DNA of 64,000 nt from Bacillus kwashiorkori (GTDB lineage Bacteria; Bacillota; Bacilli; Bacillales; Caldibacillaceae). Positions 52,673-62,124 of this stretch are shown here, piece by piece. The DNA lies in contig NZ_CTDX01000016.1 in NCBI RefSeq assembly GCF_001375515.1, positions 594,942-658,941 on the forward strand. The letters are read 5' to 3'. Positions within the stretch are counted from its first letter, which is position 1, and every line of letters starts with the position of its first letter. The translations under genes were made by a program, and so were the position numbers. Below the pieces are notes generated by a model, which was not told the origin of the DNA, searched no databases, and saw only the letters and a list, made by a program, of their open reading frames with translations.

Positions 52673-54040
52673 TTATAAAATCCGTAATCCTTTTGGATAA
52701 TAATTTTTTATTTGTCCATTGGAAGCTTTTCCCCAACCTAGCGGAAATCCATCCATTGTTATTAAAACCCATCCTTTGTATTGATCGCAAGCAATTGTTT
52801 CACCTTTTAAATATTGTCTCAGCAAATTGCTAGATGAAGGTAAATCAAATGTTTGTTTTACTTGTTGCGGTCTTATTGCTAAAGCAAGAGCATGATTTGG
52901 CTCAAAGCGGTTTTTTTTCAATTCCCCAAGATGTAATCCGAAGCGTTGTATCTTTAGTCCTGCTATATTTGGTGTATTATCTGGTAATTCGTGAAGATGA
53001 GAACCAAACAGAGAAAGCTGGTTAAAGCTAATATTTTGTAAGTATTTTTCCTGAAAGTTAGCAAAATCCTTTAAACTAATTTGATGTTGTTTATTTTTCA
53101 ACGGTTTTACTGAAGTTATTGTCTCACTCTGTTTTATTAACTTCGCAGCAAAATGGCCTTCACCTTTAAGACGGTGGGGCCATAGTCGTGCAGACTTTTC
53201 TATCTCTTTTGTAGAGGCTTTTGTCCAATTCACTCTTCCAGCCTCAATCCCATGATGTTTTTCAACTTGTACTAGTTCCATGTCGGGATGCCGTTGTAAA
53301 AATGTTTCAATTACTTGTTCATTTTCTTCTGGTGAAAACGTACAAGTGGAATAGACGATTGTTCCCTCACCCTTCAACATTTTATAAGCTTCTTCCAAAA
53401 TATGAATTTGTTTAATGCTACATTCCATTACGTGATGATTAGTCCAATATTTACTTGCCTCCGGATCTTTACGAAACATCCCTTCTCCAGAACAAGGAGC
53501 ATCGACTAATATTTTATTAAAATATGCAGGAAAATGATTCGCTAACCGCTCCGGTGTTTCGTTCGTCACGATTGCATTCGTGATCCCCATTCTTTCAATA
53601 TTTTCAGCTAAAGCTTTCACTCGTTTCGGATGGATTTCATTGGCAAATAAAAGCCCCTTTCCATTTAACGCGGCAGCTAATTGAGTGGATTTTCCACCTG
53701 GTGCGGCACATAAATCTAATACTACATCTCCTGGTTGAACAGCAAGTAATGGGGCGATAAACATTGCGCTAGGTTCTTGAATGTAATAGAGCCCTGCATG
53801 GTGGTATGGGTGTTTCCCTGGTTCCGTTTGTCTGTAAGGATAATAATAACCATGCGAAACGAACGGAATTTTTTCAAGCGGAAAAGGAGCAAGTTGTTCC
53901 CATTTAGATTCCGTAATTTTCAGCTGATTAATTCTTAACCCACTTGTTCTCGGCAATTGATAACTAGAAAAAAATTCTGCTGCTTCCTCTGCTAATAAAA
54001 GCTCCATCTTTTCCACAAAATCTTTCGGTAATCCAATCAC
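52673..54040 (-). CDS. rRNA cytosine-C5 methyltransferase (RsmF/NOL1-NOP2-Sun)
   Basis: 455 residues. SAM motif VLDLCAAPGGKSTQLAAAL, catalytic motif VDAPCSGEGMFRKDPEA and second cysteine TCTFSPEENE, followed by the C-terminal RsmF-type domain (NRFEPNHALALA..., GWVLITMDGFPLGWGKASNGQIKNYYPKGLR). This family puts m5C on 16S rRNA. The two catalytic cysteines are present. It is convergent with ypmS, single. The exact rRNA position is not known for this organism. Confidence 0.93.
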   Translation of the reverse strand: MIGLPKDFVEKMELLLAEEAAEFFSSYQLPRTSGLRINQLKITESKWEQLAPFPLEKIPFVSHGYYYPYRQTEPGKHPYHHAGLYYIQEPSAMFIAPLLAVQPGDVVLDLCAAPGGKSTQLAAALNGKGLLFANEIHPKRVKALAENIERMGITNAIVTNETPERLANHFPAYFNKILVDAPCSGEGMFRKDPEASKYWTNHHVMECSIKQIHILEEAYKMLKGEGTIVYSTCTFSPEENEQVIETFLQRHPDMELVQVEKHHGIEAGRVNWTKASTKEIEKSARLWPHRLKGEGHFAAKLIKQSETITSVKPLKNKQHQISLKDFANFQEKYLQNISFNQLSLFGSHLHELPDNTPNIAGLKIQRFGLHLGELKKNRFEPNHALALAIRPQQVKQTFDLPSSSNLLRQYLKGETIACDQYKGWVLITMDGFPLGWGKASNGQIKNYYPKGLRIL

Positions 54041-54185
54041 AAAAGTTCTCCTTTCCTATTCTTAACAATGAATTAATAACCCGTAAGCAACTGTTTAATT
54101 TTTACATAGCATATATTTTATCAAAAGAAGACCGAGAAATGTAGCGTGAAATAATGATTAAAAGGTATGTAAATATTTGTTGAAT

Positions 54186-54193
54186 CATACAAT
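54186..54193 (+). promoter_or_regulatory. Candidate sigma-E -10 box of the lysine operon
   Basis: CATACAAT matches the sigma-E -10 consensus exactly. The -35 side at 14 bases (GTATGTA, 54165-54171) is a weak match. The B. subtilis yod/kamA genes are, as I recall, mother-cell expressed, which supports it. It lies 79 bases before yodT. Confidence 0.45.
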
Positions 54194-54271
54194 GTAGCAA
54201 GCTCCATTATGTGATGTACATCCCCTATGTATTATTTGAAAGCTAGAACAAACAGGAGGAGGCGTATCGTG

Positions 54272-55633
54272 ATGGATAAGTCTTATGTCATCAAACCAAT
54301 TTTAGATGAAACTTATCCGCTTATTTCACACGGAAACGGTGTTTATGTATATGACAGTTCCGGTAACCAATATTTAGATGGCTGCTCCGGGGCTGTAACG
54401 GCAAATATCGGTCACGGCTTGGATGAAATTATCGATCAAATTGCTGAGCAAGGGAAAAAAATAGCCTTTGTTTATCGTTCTCAATTTGCTAATGAGCCAG
54501 CTGAACTATTAGCCAAAAAGTTAATAGACGAAGTCGGTAATGATTACAGTGGAGTATTTTTTGTCAATAGCGGTTCCGAGGCAACAGAAACAGCAGTGAA
54601 AATAGCACTTCAATACTGGCAAGAACTAGGAAAACCGAGTAAAACAAAACTTATTTCCCGCTGGATTAGTTATCACGGAATTACGAATGGTGCATTAGCT
54701 TTATCAGGACATCCAATCCGACGAAAAAAGTTTTTGCCTCAACTGGTGGAAGTCGACTTTATCGAGCCTCCTTATTGTTATCGTTGTCCATTTCAATTAA
54801 CATATCCAAACTGTATGTTGAAATGTGCCACTCAGTTAGAAACTGCTATTAAACGGATTGGTAGCGAAAATATCGCAGCATTTATCGCAGAACCAATCAT
54901 TGGTGCGGCAGGTGGTGCAATTACTCCACCAGATGAATATTACGAAATTATTGCAAAAATTTGTGAAGAAAATGAAATTTTATTTATTGCAGATGAAGTA
55001 ATGACCGGGTGTGGACGAACAGGTTCCATGCTGGCAATCACTAACTGGCGAGTTCAACCACATATTATTACATTGGGAAAAGGGTTAAGTGCAGGTTATA
55101 GTCCGCTAGCAGCTGTTATTTTACATAAACAAATAATGGAAGCTATAGAAAGTGGTAGTAAGTTAATTATGAGCGGTCACACGTTTAGTGGGAATCCACT
55201 TTCCACCGCTGCAGGTTTAGCGGTAATGAATTATTTGAAGAAAAATAATGTCATAGCAAAAGTCAAGGAAAAAGGAGAATTTTTACAAGCAGAAATTCAA
55301 AATTTACAAGAAAAGTATTCCTTTATTGGGGAGGTTCGCGGGAAAGGATTATTAATAGGTATCGAGTTTGTTGAAAATCAGTTAGTAAAGACACCGTTTT
55401 CAAGACAATTAACCGTAACAGAACAAATAATCAAACTAGCTAGAAGAAATGGCTTACTAGTATATCCTGCCCAGGCGGGGTTGGATGGAATAAACGGAGA
55501 TGCCATCCTCATTGCACCACCACTTACAATTACACATGAAGAAATGCTGGATTTAGTAGGACGGCTAAATAATACCTTTCATGACTTTTCACAGAAAAAT
55601 ATGGAAAGAGACGTAACAATTCACCCTAAGTAA
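54272..55633 (+). CDS. yodT: Class III aminotransferase (YodT)
   Basis: 453 residues. PLP enzyme of the omega/beta-amino acid group. NSGSEATETAVKIALQYW, ADEVMTGCGRTG, and the Schiff-base lysine in ITLGKGLSAGYSPLAAV. Unusual cysteine-rich stretch PPYCYRCPFQLTYPNCMLKC (about 165-185), which is known in this family and may bind metal. Start ATG 54272 (or GTG 54269) behind AGGAGGAGG. It opens the lysine/beta-lysine operon; likely substrate is an intermediate from 3,6-diaminohexanoate, by context. Confidence 0.9.
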   Translation: MDKSYVIKPILDETYPLISHGNGVYVYDSSGNQYLDGCSGAVTANIGHGLDEIIDQIAEQGKKIAFVYRSQFANEPAELLAKKLIDEVGNDYSGVFFVNSGSEATETAVKIALQYWQELGKPSKTKLISRWISYHGITNGALALSGHPIRRKKFLPQLVEVDFIEPPYCYRCPFQLTYPNCMLKCATQLETAIKRIGSENIAAFIAEPIIGAAGGAITPPDEYYEIIAKICEENEILFIADEVMTGCGRTGSMLAITNWRVQPHIITLGKGLSAGYSPLAAVILHKQIMEAIESGSKLIMSGHTFSGNPLSTAAGLAVMNYLKKNNVIAKVKEKGEFLQAEIQNLQEKYSFIGEVRGKGLLIGIEFVENQLVKTPFSRQLTVTEQIIKLARRNGLLVYPAQAGLDGINGDAILIAPPLTITHEEMLDLVGRLNNTFHDFSQKNMERDVTIHPK

Positions 55634-55653
55634 GGGTAAGCGAGGGGATAGTA

Positions 55654-56346
55654 ATGGATAATCCTTTAGAAAAAATCACTTCATTAGAAAAGGTGGCACA
55701 TTTTTTTCACGATAAAATGACACTTTTATTTGGTGGCTTTGGGGGAATTGGAACACCACCAAGTTTAATAGATTTGATTATTGATTTAAATATAAAAGAT
55801 ATAACGGTTATCGGGAACGATACTGGCTTTCCTCATATCGGTATAGGCAAGTTAATAAGTTTAGGAAGAGTGAAAAAAGCAATTGTTTCTCATATCGGAT
55901 CTAATCCACTCGCAGGAAAACAAATGACAAACGGCGAGTTAGAAATTGAATTTTCACCACAAGGAACTTTAGTGGAACGCATTCGTGCAGGAGGCATTGG
56001 GATAGCTGGGATTATTACTGATATTGGTATTGATAATGAAGTGACAACAAAAGGAAAACAAATCATCCATTTAAATAATGAACCGTTTTTGTTAGAAACA
56101 GCTTTAACAGCAGAAGTAGGCATTGTTTATGCAAAAAAAGCCGATCCTTATGGGAATCTTGTGTTTGATAAAAGTGCAAGAAATACTAATCCTTTAGTGG
56201 CAATGGCTGGAGAAATTACAATTGCCGAAGTAGAAGAAATTGTCCCACTAGGTGAATTACATCCAGAAGAAATCGTCACACCAGGAGTTTTTGTGGATTA
56301 TATTGTACCTTCTAAAGGGGTGAATTGGCGATGGGTTTGGGAATAG
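55654..56346 (+). CDS. yodS: CoA-transferase subunit A (YodS type)
   Basis: 230 residues. 3-oxoacid CoA-transferase family I, subunit A: TLLFGGFGGIGTPPSLIDLI (the GG(F/I)G nucleotide loop), ETALTAEVGIVYAKKADPYGNLVFDKSARNTNPLVAMAG. Works as a heterodimer with the product of the next gene and activates a beta-keto or beta-amino acid with CoA. It overlaps the subunit B gene by 16 bases. Substrate is inferred from the neighbouring lysine genes. Confidence 0.92.
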   Translation: MDNPLEKITSLEKVAHFFHDKMTLLFGGFGGIGTPPSLIDLIIDLNIKDITVIGNDTGFPHIGIGKLISLGRVKKAIVSHIGSNPLAGKQMTNGELEIEFSPQGTLVERIRAGGIGIAGIITDIGIDNEVTTKGKQIIHLNNEPFLLETALTAEVGIVYAKKADPYGNLVFDKSARNTNPLVAMAGEITIAEVEEIVPLGELHPEEIVTPGVFVDYIVPSKGVNWRWVWE

Positions 56347-56993
56347 ATACTCGCAATAAAATTGCAAAAAGGGCGGCTCGTGAAATTGAAGATGGTATGA
56401 TCGTAAACTTAGGGATTGGTATTCCTTCTCTCGTCCCAAACCATTTAGTTGGGAAAAAACATATTTTATTTCATGCAGAAAATGGCATTATTGGTATTGG
56501 ACCTTCACCGAAAAGGGGCGAAGAAGACGCAAATCTTTGTAATGCTGCCGGATACCCAGTCACTATTCATAAAGGGGCTTCATATTTTGATAGTTCGATT
56601 GCGTTTGCGATAGCTAGAAGGGGGAAGTTAGACATTACAATTCTCGGTGCATTAGAAGTTAGTGAAACAGGTGATTTAGCAAATTGGATTGTTCCTGGAA
56701 AACGGGTACCTGGAATTGGCGGGGCGATGGACTTAGCGAAAAAGGCAAAAAAAGTAATTGTAGTGATGAACCATCTTGATAAATATGGGAATCCGAAAAT
56801 TGTGTCTACGTGTAAACTCCCATTAACTGCAAAAAATTGTGTCGATATGATTATTACAGAAATGGCAGTTTTTGAAATTCAACAGAATCAATTAATATTA
56901 ACAGAGATTTTCCAGCCTTTTTCCATATCAGAAGTGATGGAACATACTGCTGCCAAATTTCAAGTTCCAGCACAAATAAGAGTGAATGCATAA
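56331..56993 (+). CDS. yodR: CoA-transferase subunit B (YodR type)
   Basis: 220 residues. VNLGIGIPSLVPNHL, then HAENGIIGIGPSP containing the catalytic glutamate of SENG-type subunits (here AENG). LGALEVSETGDLANWIVPGKRVPGIGGAMDL is typical. ATG 56331 is used, 8 bases after AAGGGGTGA; TTG 56325 is close to it. Overlap with subunit A ensures equal translation. Confidence 0.92.
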   Translation: MGLGIDTRNKIAKRAAREIEDGMIVNLGIGIPSLVPNHLVGKKHILFHAENGIIGIGPSPKRGEEDANLCNAAGYPVTIHKGASYFDSSIAFAIARRGKLDITILGALEVSETGDLANWIVPGKRVPGIGGAMDLAKKAKKVIVVMNHLDKYGNPKIVSTCKLPLTAKNCVDMIITEMAVFEIQQNQLILTEIFQPFSISEVMEHTAAKFQVPAQIRVNA

Positions 56994-57029
56994 TTTCATA
57001 CAAAAAAATAATGAAAAGGAGTGGAAAGT

Positions 57030-58298
57030 TTGCAACAACAATTAAATGAAGTTTTCCATTGGATAGAGAATAATCAACAAACAGCAATTCGGCTATTAAA
57101 GCGGCTTGTACAAGAAGATAGTACGAGAATGCAAGAATTTAAAGGGCAAGCGGTAATTATTGAGAAATGTAGGGAGCTTGGTTTAGAACTCGATATATGG
57201 GAAATTGGCGAAGAAACAATGTGTCATCCTTTATTTCATTCCGATCGAAAAGATTTTTCAGAAAACCCGAATGTCGTTGCAACTTTAAAAGGAAGCGGCG
57301 GTGGAAAATCCCTTATTGTAAATAGTCATATCGATGTCGTGCCGGTCGGGAATATGGACGATTGGCAATATGAACCTTTTAGCGGCAAAATTATGGACGG
57401 GAAGTTGTATGGTAGAGGGGCGACGGATATGAAAGGTGGGACGGTTGCCCTCTTATATGTGTTAGAAGCATTAAAAGAATGCGGTATCCATTTAAAAGGA
57501 GATGTCATTTTCCAAAGTGTTATTGAAGAGGAAAGCGGAGGAAGTGGCACTTTAGCTGCGGTTGTCCGCGGTTATAAAGCGGATGGCGCACTAATTCCTG
57601 AACCGACTAATTTAAAAATCTTTCCTAAGTTGCAAGGTTCACTATGGTTTAGAATTAATGTATTTGGAAAATCGGCTCATGCAGGAACTCGCTATGAAGG
57701 TGTGAATGCGATTGAAAAGTCAATGAAAGTAATAAACATGCTTCAGCAACTAGAAACGAAAAGAAACGAAACGATTACTGATCCGTTATATAAGAATATT
57801 AAAATTCCCGTTCCTATTAATGTCGGAAAATTTTACAGTGGAAAATGGCCTTCCTCTGTTCCTGATTTAGCAATAATAGAAGGCAGACTTGGAGTAAAAC
57901 CAGATGAAACGATTGATGAAGCAATGGCAGAACTACAGTCTTCCTTAAATGAATTAATTGTAGAAGATGAATGGTTTCAAGAAAAGCCACCTAAGTTGGA
58001 ATGGTTCGGTGCTCGCTGGTTACCTAGTACAATTGCAGCTGACCATCCACTACTTACGACGGTAGCGGAAAGCTATCAGTCTATTATCGGTCAGAAAGCC
58101 ATTATAGAAGCTTCTCCTTGGGCAACAGATGGAGGGATGCTCTATCATGCGGGCGGGATACCTGTCGTTGTTTTTGGTCCTGGTATTACAAAACTGGCTC
58201 ATGACAGTGATGAATATATTTTGTTAGAAGATATCATTACAGCTGCCAAAATTATTGCAAAAACTGTGATCCATTGGTGTGAAATTAGCGAGAAATAG
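57030..58298 (+). CDS. yodQ: M20 family deacylase (YodQ)
   Basis: 422 residues. ArgE/DapE/ACY1 metallo-hydrolase: H in [10 protein letters not shown], bridging Asp in [10 protein letters not shown], catalytic Glu pair IEEESGGSG, and a dimerisation domain ([21 protein letters not shown]). B. subtilis YodQ is annotated as a possible N-deacetylase; removing acetyl from an acetylated (beta-)lysine-like intermediate would fit with the acetyltransferase in this operon. TTG 57030 fits AAAGGAGTGG; GTG 57021 lies within it. Confidence 0.9.
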   Translation: MQQQLNEVFHWIENNQQTAIRLLKRLVQEDSTRMQEFKGQAVIIEKCRELGLELDIWEIGEETMCHPLFHSDRKDFSENPNVVATLKGSGGGKSLIVNSHIDVVPVGNMDDWQYEPFSGKIMDGKLYGRGATDMKGGTVALLYVLEALKECGIHLKGDVIFQSVIEEESGGSGTLAAVVRGYKADGALIPEPTNLKIFPKLQGSLWFRINVFGKSAHAGTRYEGVNAIEKSMKVINMLQQLETKRNETITDPLYKNIKIPVPINVGKFYSGKWPSSVPDLAIIEGRLGVKPDETIDEAMAELQSSLNELIVEDEWFQEKPPKLEWFGARWLPSTIAADHPLLTTVAESYQSIIGQKAIIEASPWATDGGMLYHAGGIPVVVFGPGITKLAHDSDEYILLEDIITAAKIIAKTVIHWCEISEK

Positions 58299-58311
58299 AG
58301 GTGATATATAG

Positions 58312-59646
58312 ATGGACTTAACAAGAAGGACTATTCCTGGTCCACTCGGTGAGGAATTATTAACAAGAAAAAATCAAGCAGTTCCAAGAGGTCCATTCCA
58401 CACATTGCCAACATTTATTAAAGAAGCTAAAGGAGCTATAGTTGTTGATGTGGATGGAAATAAATATATCGATTTTGCGGGAGCAATCGGTTCCTTAAAT
58501 GTCGGTCATTGCCCGCCAAAAGTCATTGCAGCGTTAAAAGAGCAAATAGAGCAATATATCCACCCTTGTTTCCACGTAATGATGTATGAACCATATATCG
58601 AACTCGCTGAAAAGTTAAATACAATCACTCCTGGTCATTTCCCGAAGAAGACGTTCTTTTTAAATAGTGGTGCAGAAGCTGTTGAAAATGCGATTAAGAT
58701 CGCACGCAAATTTACTAAACGAAAAGCAATTATTTCTTTTGAAAGAGGTTTTCACGGAAGAACATATATGTCTATGTCTTTAACGAGTAAAGTAAAACCA
58801 TATAAAAATGGTTTCGGACCATTCGTTCCTGAAACATATAAACTACCGTTCCCTTATTATTACTATGAGAATCGGTTAACGAAAGAAGAACTGGACGAAC
58901 GATTATTGAAAAACTTTCGTGAACTATTTATTCGGGAAGTTCCTGCCAATGAAGTTGCTGCCGTTATAATGGAACTCGTTCAAGGGGAAGGTGGCTTCGT
59001 TATCCCATCAAAAAAGTTCGTCCAAGGGGTAAAGGAGATTTGTGAAGAAAATGGAATTTTATTTATTGCGGATGAAATCCAAACTGGTTTTGCTAGAACT
59101 GGAAAAATGTTTGCTTCTGAACATTTTTCCATTGAACCCGATTTAATGACGATGTCGAAATCTATTGCTGCAGGGATTCCTATTAGTGCAGTAACAGGGA
59201 GAGCCGACATCATGGATGCACCAGAGGTAGGTGAAATAGGTGGTACATATGGTGGTAGTCCACTCGGTTGTGTTGCGGCGCTTGCAGTTATTGAAACAAT
59301 CGAAGAACAGCAGTTAGTGAAGCGAGCGGAAGCAATTGGAGAGAAATTTTTCACAACTTTTAAAGCTTTAGAAGATAGAATCAAACAAGTGGGGGAAGTT
59401 CGCCATCTAGGTGCCATGTGTGCTATCGAATTTGTACAGGACAAAGAAAGTAAAGTTCCTAATAAACAATTTGTCCAACAAGTGATGGCAAAAGCACATG
59501 AACGAGGGCTAATCATAATGAGTGCTGGTTTATATAGTAATATTATTCGCTTATTAACACCATTAATTATCAAAGAAGAAGAGTTAGAAAAAGGGTTTGC
59601 TATATTAAAAGAAACCATTGAAGAAGTGGCTGGAATGGAGAAGTAG
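58312..59646 (+). CDS. 4-aminobutyrate aminotransferase-like enzyme (class III)
   Basis: 444 residues. LNSGAEAVENAIKIARKFTKRKAI, FHGRTYMSMSLTSK, ADEIQTGFARTG, Schiff-base lysine in TMSKSIAAGIPISAVTGR, GTYGGSPLGCVAALAV. It resembles GabT-type omega-amino acid transaminases. It lies between yodQ and yodP, where B. subtilis has no gene, so it is an addition to this operon; a 5-aminovalerate- or beta-amino-acid substrate is possible. Both class III transaminases in the operon have full active sites. Confidence 0.9.
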   Translation: MDLTRRTIPGPLGEELLTRKNQAVPRGPFHTLPTFIKEAKGAIVVDVDGNKYIDFAGAIGSLNVGHCPPKVIAALKEQIEQYIHPCFHVMMYEPYIELAEKLNTITPGHFPKKTFFLNSGAEAVENAIKIARKFTKRKAIISFERGFHGRTYMSMSLTSKVKPYKNGFGPFVPETYKLPFPYYYYENRLTKEELDERLLKNFRELFIREVPANEVAAVIMELVQGEGGFVIPSKKFVQGVKEICEENGILFIADEIQTGFARTGKMFASEHFSIEPDLMTMSKSIAAGIPISAVTGRADIMDAPEVGEIGGTYGGSPLGCVAALAVIETIEEQQLVKRAEAIGEKFFTTFKALEDRIKQVGEVRHLGAMCAIEFVQDKESKVPNKQFVQQVMAKAHERGLIIMSAGLYSNIIRLLTPLIIKEEELEKGFAILKETIEEVAGMEK

Positions 59647-59667
59647 ATATTAGAAAGGATGTTTTTC

Positions 59668-60498
59668 GTGAAAGAAATAGAGATTAGGACAGAACAATTA
59701 TTTCTTCATTATATAATTGATTTATTTAATAAACGAATCCGGGTATTGCACATGAACGGGAGTGTTGATTCTGCCATTGAAGTATTAGAGAAAGCAGTGA
59801 AAAAAGACAACATCGAAAAGCTGATTATCTATGCTAAAAGAGAATTTTTTACAAACTGGCTTAGTAAAGGATTCCAATTAGAGGCAATGATTGACCGTTA
59901 TTTTTCCGGAACAGATGCATATATTTTCACGAAATATTATACGAGTGAACGAAGAACAAGCACATTCTGGATGGAAGAAGAAACAATTTTACATTCGTTA
60001 GTTGCAAAATTCGATCATTCATCATTACCGCAAAACTATTCTTTAAGATTAGCAACGGTAGACGATGCCGACCAATTAGCAGAGTTATATAAAACAGTCT
60101 TTGCCATATATCCGACACCGATGGATGATCCATACTATATCCAGAATGTGATGCTACAGAATACGTTATTTGCATGTATTACGGAGGAAGGAAAGATTGT
60201 TAGTGCTGCATCTGCTGAGATAGATAGAAAAAACGGAAATGCAGAAATTACTGATTGCGCCACATATGCTATACACAGAAAAAAGGGATTAATGAAAGTA
60301 TTAATAACTTTTTTAGAAAAACAATTGATGAAAGAACAAATATTTTGTACTTATTCTATTGCGAGAGCATTATCGTTCGGGATGAACAACGCATTTTATC
60401 AGCTAGGTTATCAATATCGAGGTAGGCTAACTAATAACTGCTATATTTTTGATAAGCTGGAAGATATGAATATGTGGGTGAAAAACTTAGCTAATTAA
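59668..60498 (+). CDS. yodP: Beta-lysine N-acetyltransferase (AblB/YodP)
   Basis: 276 residues. N-terminal part (about 1-110) then a GNAT fold (LRLATVDDADQLAELYKTVF, EITDCATYAIHRKKGLMKVLITFLEKQL). The family acts on beta-lysine made by lysine 2,3-aminomutase, giving N-epsilon-acetyl-beta-lysine. Start GTG 59668 is 8 bases after AAAGGATG; ATG 59659 is inside that site. The gene leads straight into the sigma-54 activator. Its acetyl product could be an osmolyte or a degradation intermediate. Confidence 0.88.
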   Translation: MKEIEIRTEQLFLHYIIDLFNKRIRVLHMNGSVDSAIEVLEKAVKKDNIEKLIIYAKREFFTNWLSKGFQLEAMIDRYFSGTDAYIFTKYYTSERRTSTFWMEEETILHSLVAKFDHSSLPQNYSLRLATVDDADQLAELYKTVFAIYPTPMDDPYYIQNVMLQNTLFACITEEGKIVSAASAEIDRKNGNAEITDCATYAIHRKKGLMKVLITFLEKQLMKEQIFCTYSIARALSFGMNNAFYQLGYQYRGRLTNNCYIFDKLEDMNMWVKNLAN

Positions 60499-60514
60499 CT
60501 GGGAGGTGAGAAGA

Positions 60515-61945
60515 ATTAATTGGGAGCAAATTCTCGAAACGGTACTTAATACAATTGATGAAGGGATTCATATTATTGACTTGGAAGGTAATACAATATT
60601 TTATAATCAAATAGCAGCACGTCACGATGGACTCTCCCGTGAAGATGTATTGGGCCGACATCTGTTGTCAGCCTTTCCGTCTTTAACAAAACAAACTAGT
60701 ACTTTATTAAAAGTGCTTGAGACAAAAAAACCAATATATCATCAAACACAAAATTACCGAAATTTATACGGAATACCGATCGAAACTGTGAACACGACAT
60801 TGCCAATTATCGTTGATCATCAAATAGTTGGCGCGGTAGAAATCGCAAAAGACTATTCTAAATTAAGACAATTGGCCGACCAGTTAGTGGAGTTGCAACG
60901 GAAAGATACTCAACACCCCCGAAATAAACAAAGTCAAAAATATACTTTTTCTAATATCATTACAACAGATGATAAACTAATTGAATTAAAGAGTAAAATT
61001 TCAAAAGTAGCTAAGTTGAATTCTTCTATTTTAGTTTATGGTGAGAGCGGGGTAGGCAAGGAATTGTTTGTCCAAGGAATTCATGAAGCTTCTACTCGAA
61101 AGAATAAACCGTTTATCGCTCAAAATTGTGCTGCATTACCGGAAACATTGTTAGAAAGTATATTATTTGGTACGGCAAAAGGGAGCTATACAGGGGCAGT
61201 TGATAGACCCGGATTATTTGAACTTGCTGATGGAGGAACATTATTTTTAGATGAACTTCATTGTATGGCACTTGATTTGCAAGCCAAATTACTTCGTATA
61301 TTAGAAGACGGTGTCGTTCGTCGGATTGGTGATGTAAAGGAACGGAAAGTGGATGTCAGGGTAATTGCCGCAATGAATATCTCACCTGTAAAAGCGCTAA
61401 AAACGAATGTCATTAGACATGATTTATATTACCGGTTAAACGTGTTAGCATTCGAAATTCCACCTTTAAGAATGAGGAAAAAAGATATAAAAATATTAGT
61501 AAAGTTTTTTCTTAAACAATATAATCAACGTTTTCAAAAACGGGTAACTGACATTTGTGAAAAGGTTGAGGATGTTTTTACTAAATATGATTGGCCCGGT
61601 AATATCCGTGAATTGAAGCATACGATTGAGTATGCAATGAATTTTTGTGAAGGAAATAAAATTCTTCTGGAACATTTGCCACTAACATTACAAGACTTAT
61701 ATGGAACAGAAGATACTCATGAAAGTGGTAATAATGTAGAGAAAGTGGTACAGCATGGTTTAAAGGAGTATATAGAATCCATTGAGAAACAAATTATTAT
61801 CGATATGCTTTATAAAACGGATGGAAATATTCAAAAAGCCGCGAACCAATTACAGTTGCCAAGACAAACATTACAAACGAAACTTAAAAAATATAAAATT
61901 AACAAAGCGCTCATTTTAAAATCAAGAGCTACACAACATGCCTAA
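60515..61945 (+). CDS. Sigma-54-dependent activator (RocR-like), apparent ATT start
   Basis: About 476 residues. N-terminal PAS sensor (LETVLNTIDEGIHIIDLEGNTIFYNQ), AAA+ core with GESGVGKE, the sigma-54 loop as GSYTGA in place of GAFTGA, DGGTLFLDEL and RLNVLAFEIPPLR, then a Fis-type helix-turn-helix (NIQKAANQLQLPRQTLQTKLKKY). It should activate the -24/-12 promoter upstream of kamA. The only in-frame GTG (60506) lies inside the ribosome site GGGAGGTGAG; ATT 60515 is 8 bases after GGAGG. No ATG, TTG or GTG is suitably placed. Its stop is followed by a terminator. Confidence 0.88.
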   Translation: MNWEQILETVLNTIDEGIHIIDLEGNTIFYNQIAARHDGLSREDVLGRHLLSAFPSLTKQTSTLLKVLETKKPIYHQTQNYRNLYGIPIETVNTTLPIIVDHQIVGAVEIAKDYSKLRQLADQLVELQRKDTQHPRNKQSQKYTFSNIITTDDKLIELKSKISKVAKLNSSILVYGESGVGKELFVQGIHEASTRKNKPFIAQNCAALPETLLESILFGTAKGSYTGAVDRPGLFELADGGTLFLDELHCMALDLQAKLLRILEDGVVRRIGDVKERKVDVRVIAAMNISPVKALKTNVIRHDLYYRLNVLAFEIPPLRMRKKDIKILVKFFLKQYNQRFQKRVTDICEKVEDVFTKYDWPGNIRELKHTIEYAMNFCEGNKILLEHLPLTLQDLYGTEDTHESGNNVEKVVQHGLKEYIESIEKQIIIDMLYKTDGNIQKAANQLQLPRQTLQTKLKKYKINKALILKSRATQHA

Positions 61946-61966
61946 TTTTCGGCATGTTTTTTCTTT
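61936..61966 (+). terminator. Terminator after the sigma-54 activator
   Basis: ACATGCC / GGCATGT stem with an 8-base loop and TTTTTTCTTTT. The left arm overlaps the last codons. Confidence 0.8.
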
Positions 61967-61985
61967 TCACCGTCTACATCCAGCT

Positions 61986-62049
61986 TGCATTGTTACATAG
62001 AAAAATATTCAAAGTTACTAGCAAATTATTTATTTCTTGATACAATGCA
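61986..62049 (+). promoter_or_regulatory. Candidate upstream activating half-sites
   Basis: TGCATTGTTAC (61986-61996) and, in reverse, TGCATTGTATC (62039-62049) lie about 53 bases apart, upstream of the -24/-12 promoter. The position fits enhancer sites of a RocR/NifA-type activator. Pattern-based only. Confidence 0.45.
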
Positions 62050-62073
62050 TTTTCGTTATCGCCCTTAGGTCAT

Positions 62074-62091
62074 TTGGCATCATACTTGCAT
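62074..62091 (+). promoter_or_regulatory. kamA: -24/-12 (sigma-54, SigL) promoter of kamA
   Basis: TTGGCATCATACTTGCAT: GG at 62076-62077 and GC at 62088-62089 with exactly 10 bases between, as required by sigma-54. Start expected near 62101. kamA starts at 62125 behind AGGAGGCGA. Confidence 0.8.
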
Positions 62092-62124
62092 ATTTAATTA
62101 GTAAATGATTAGGAGGCGAATAGC

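Noticed and set aside
58980-59618. 212-codon open frame opposite the GabT-like gene
   Set aside because: Antisense shadow of a well-supported aminotransferase; no ribosome site and no family pattern.
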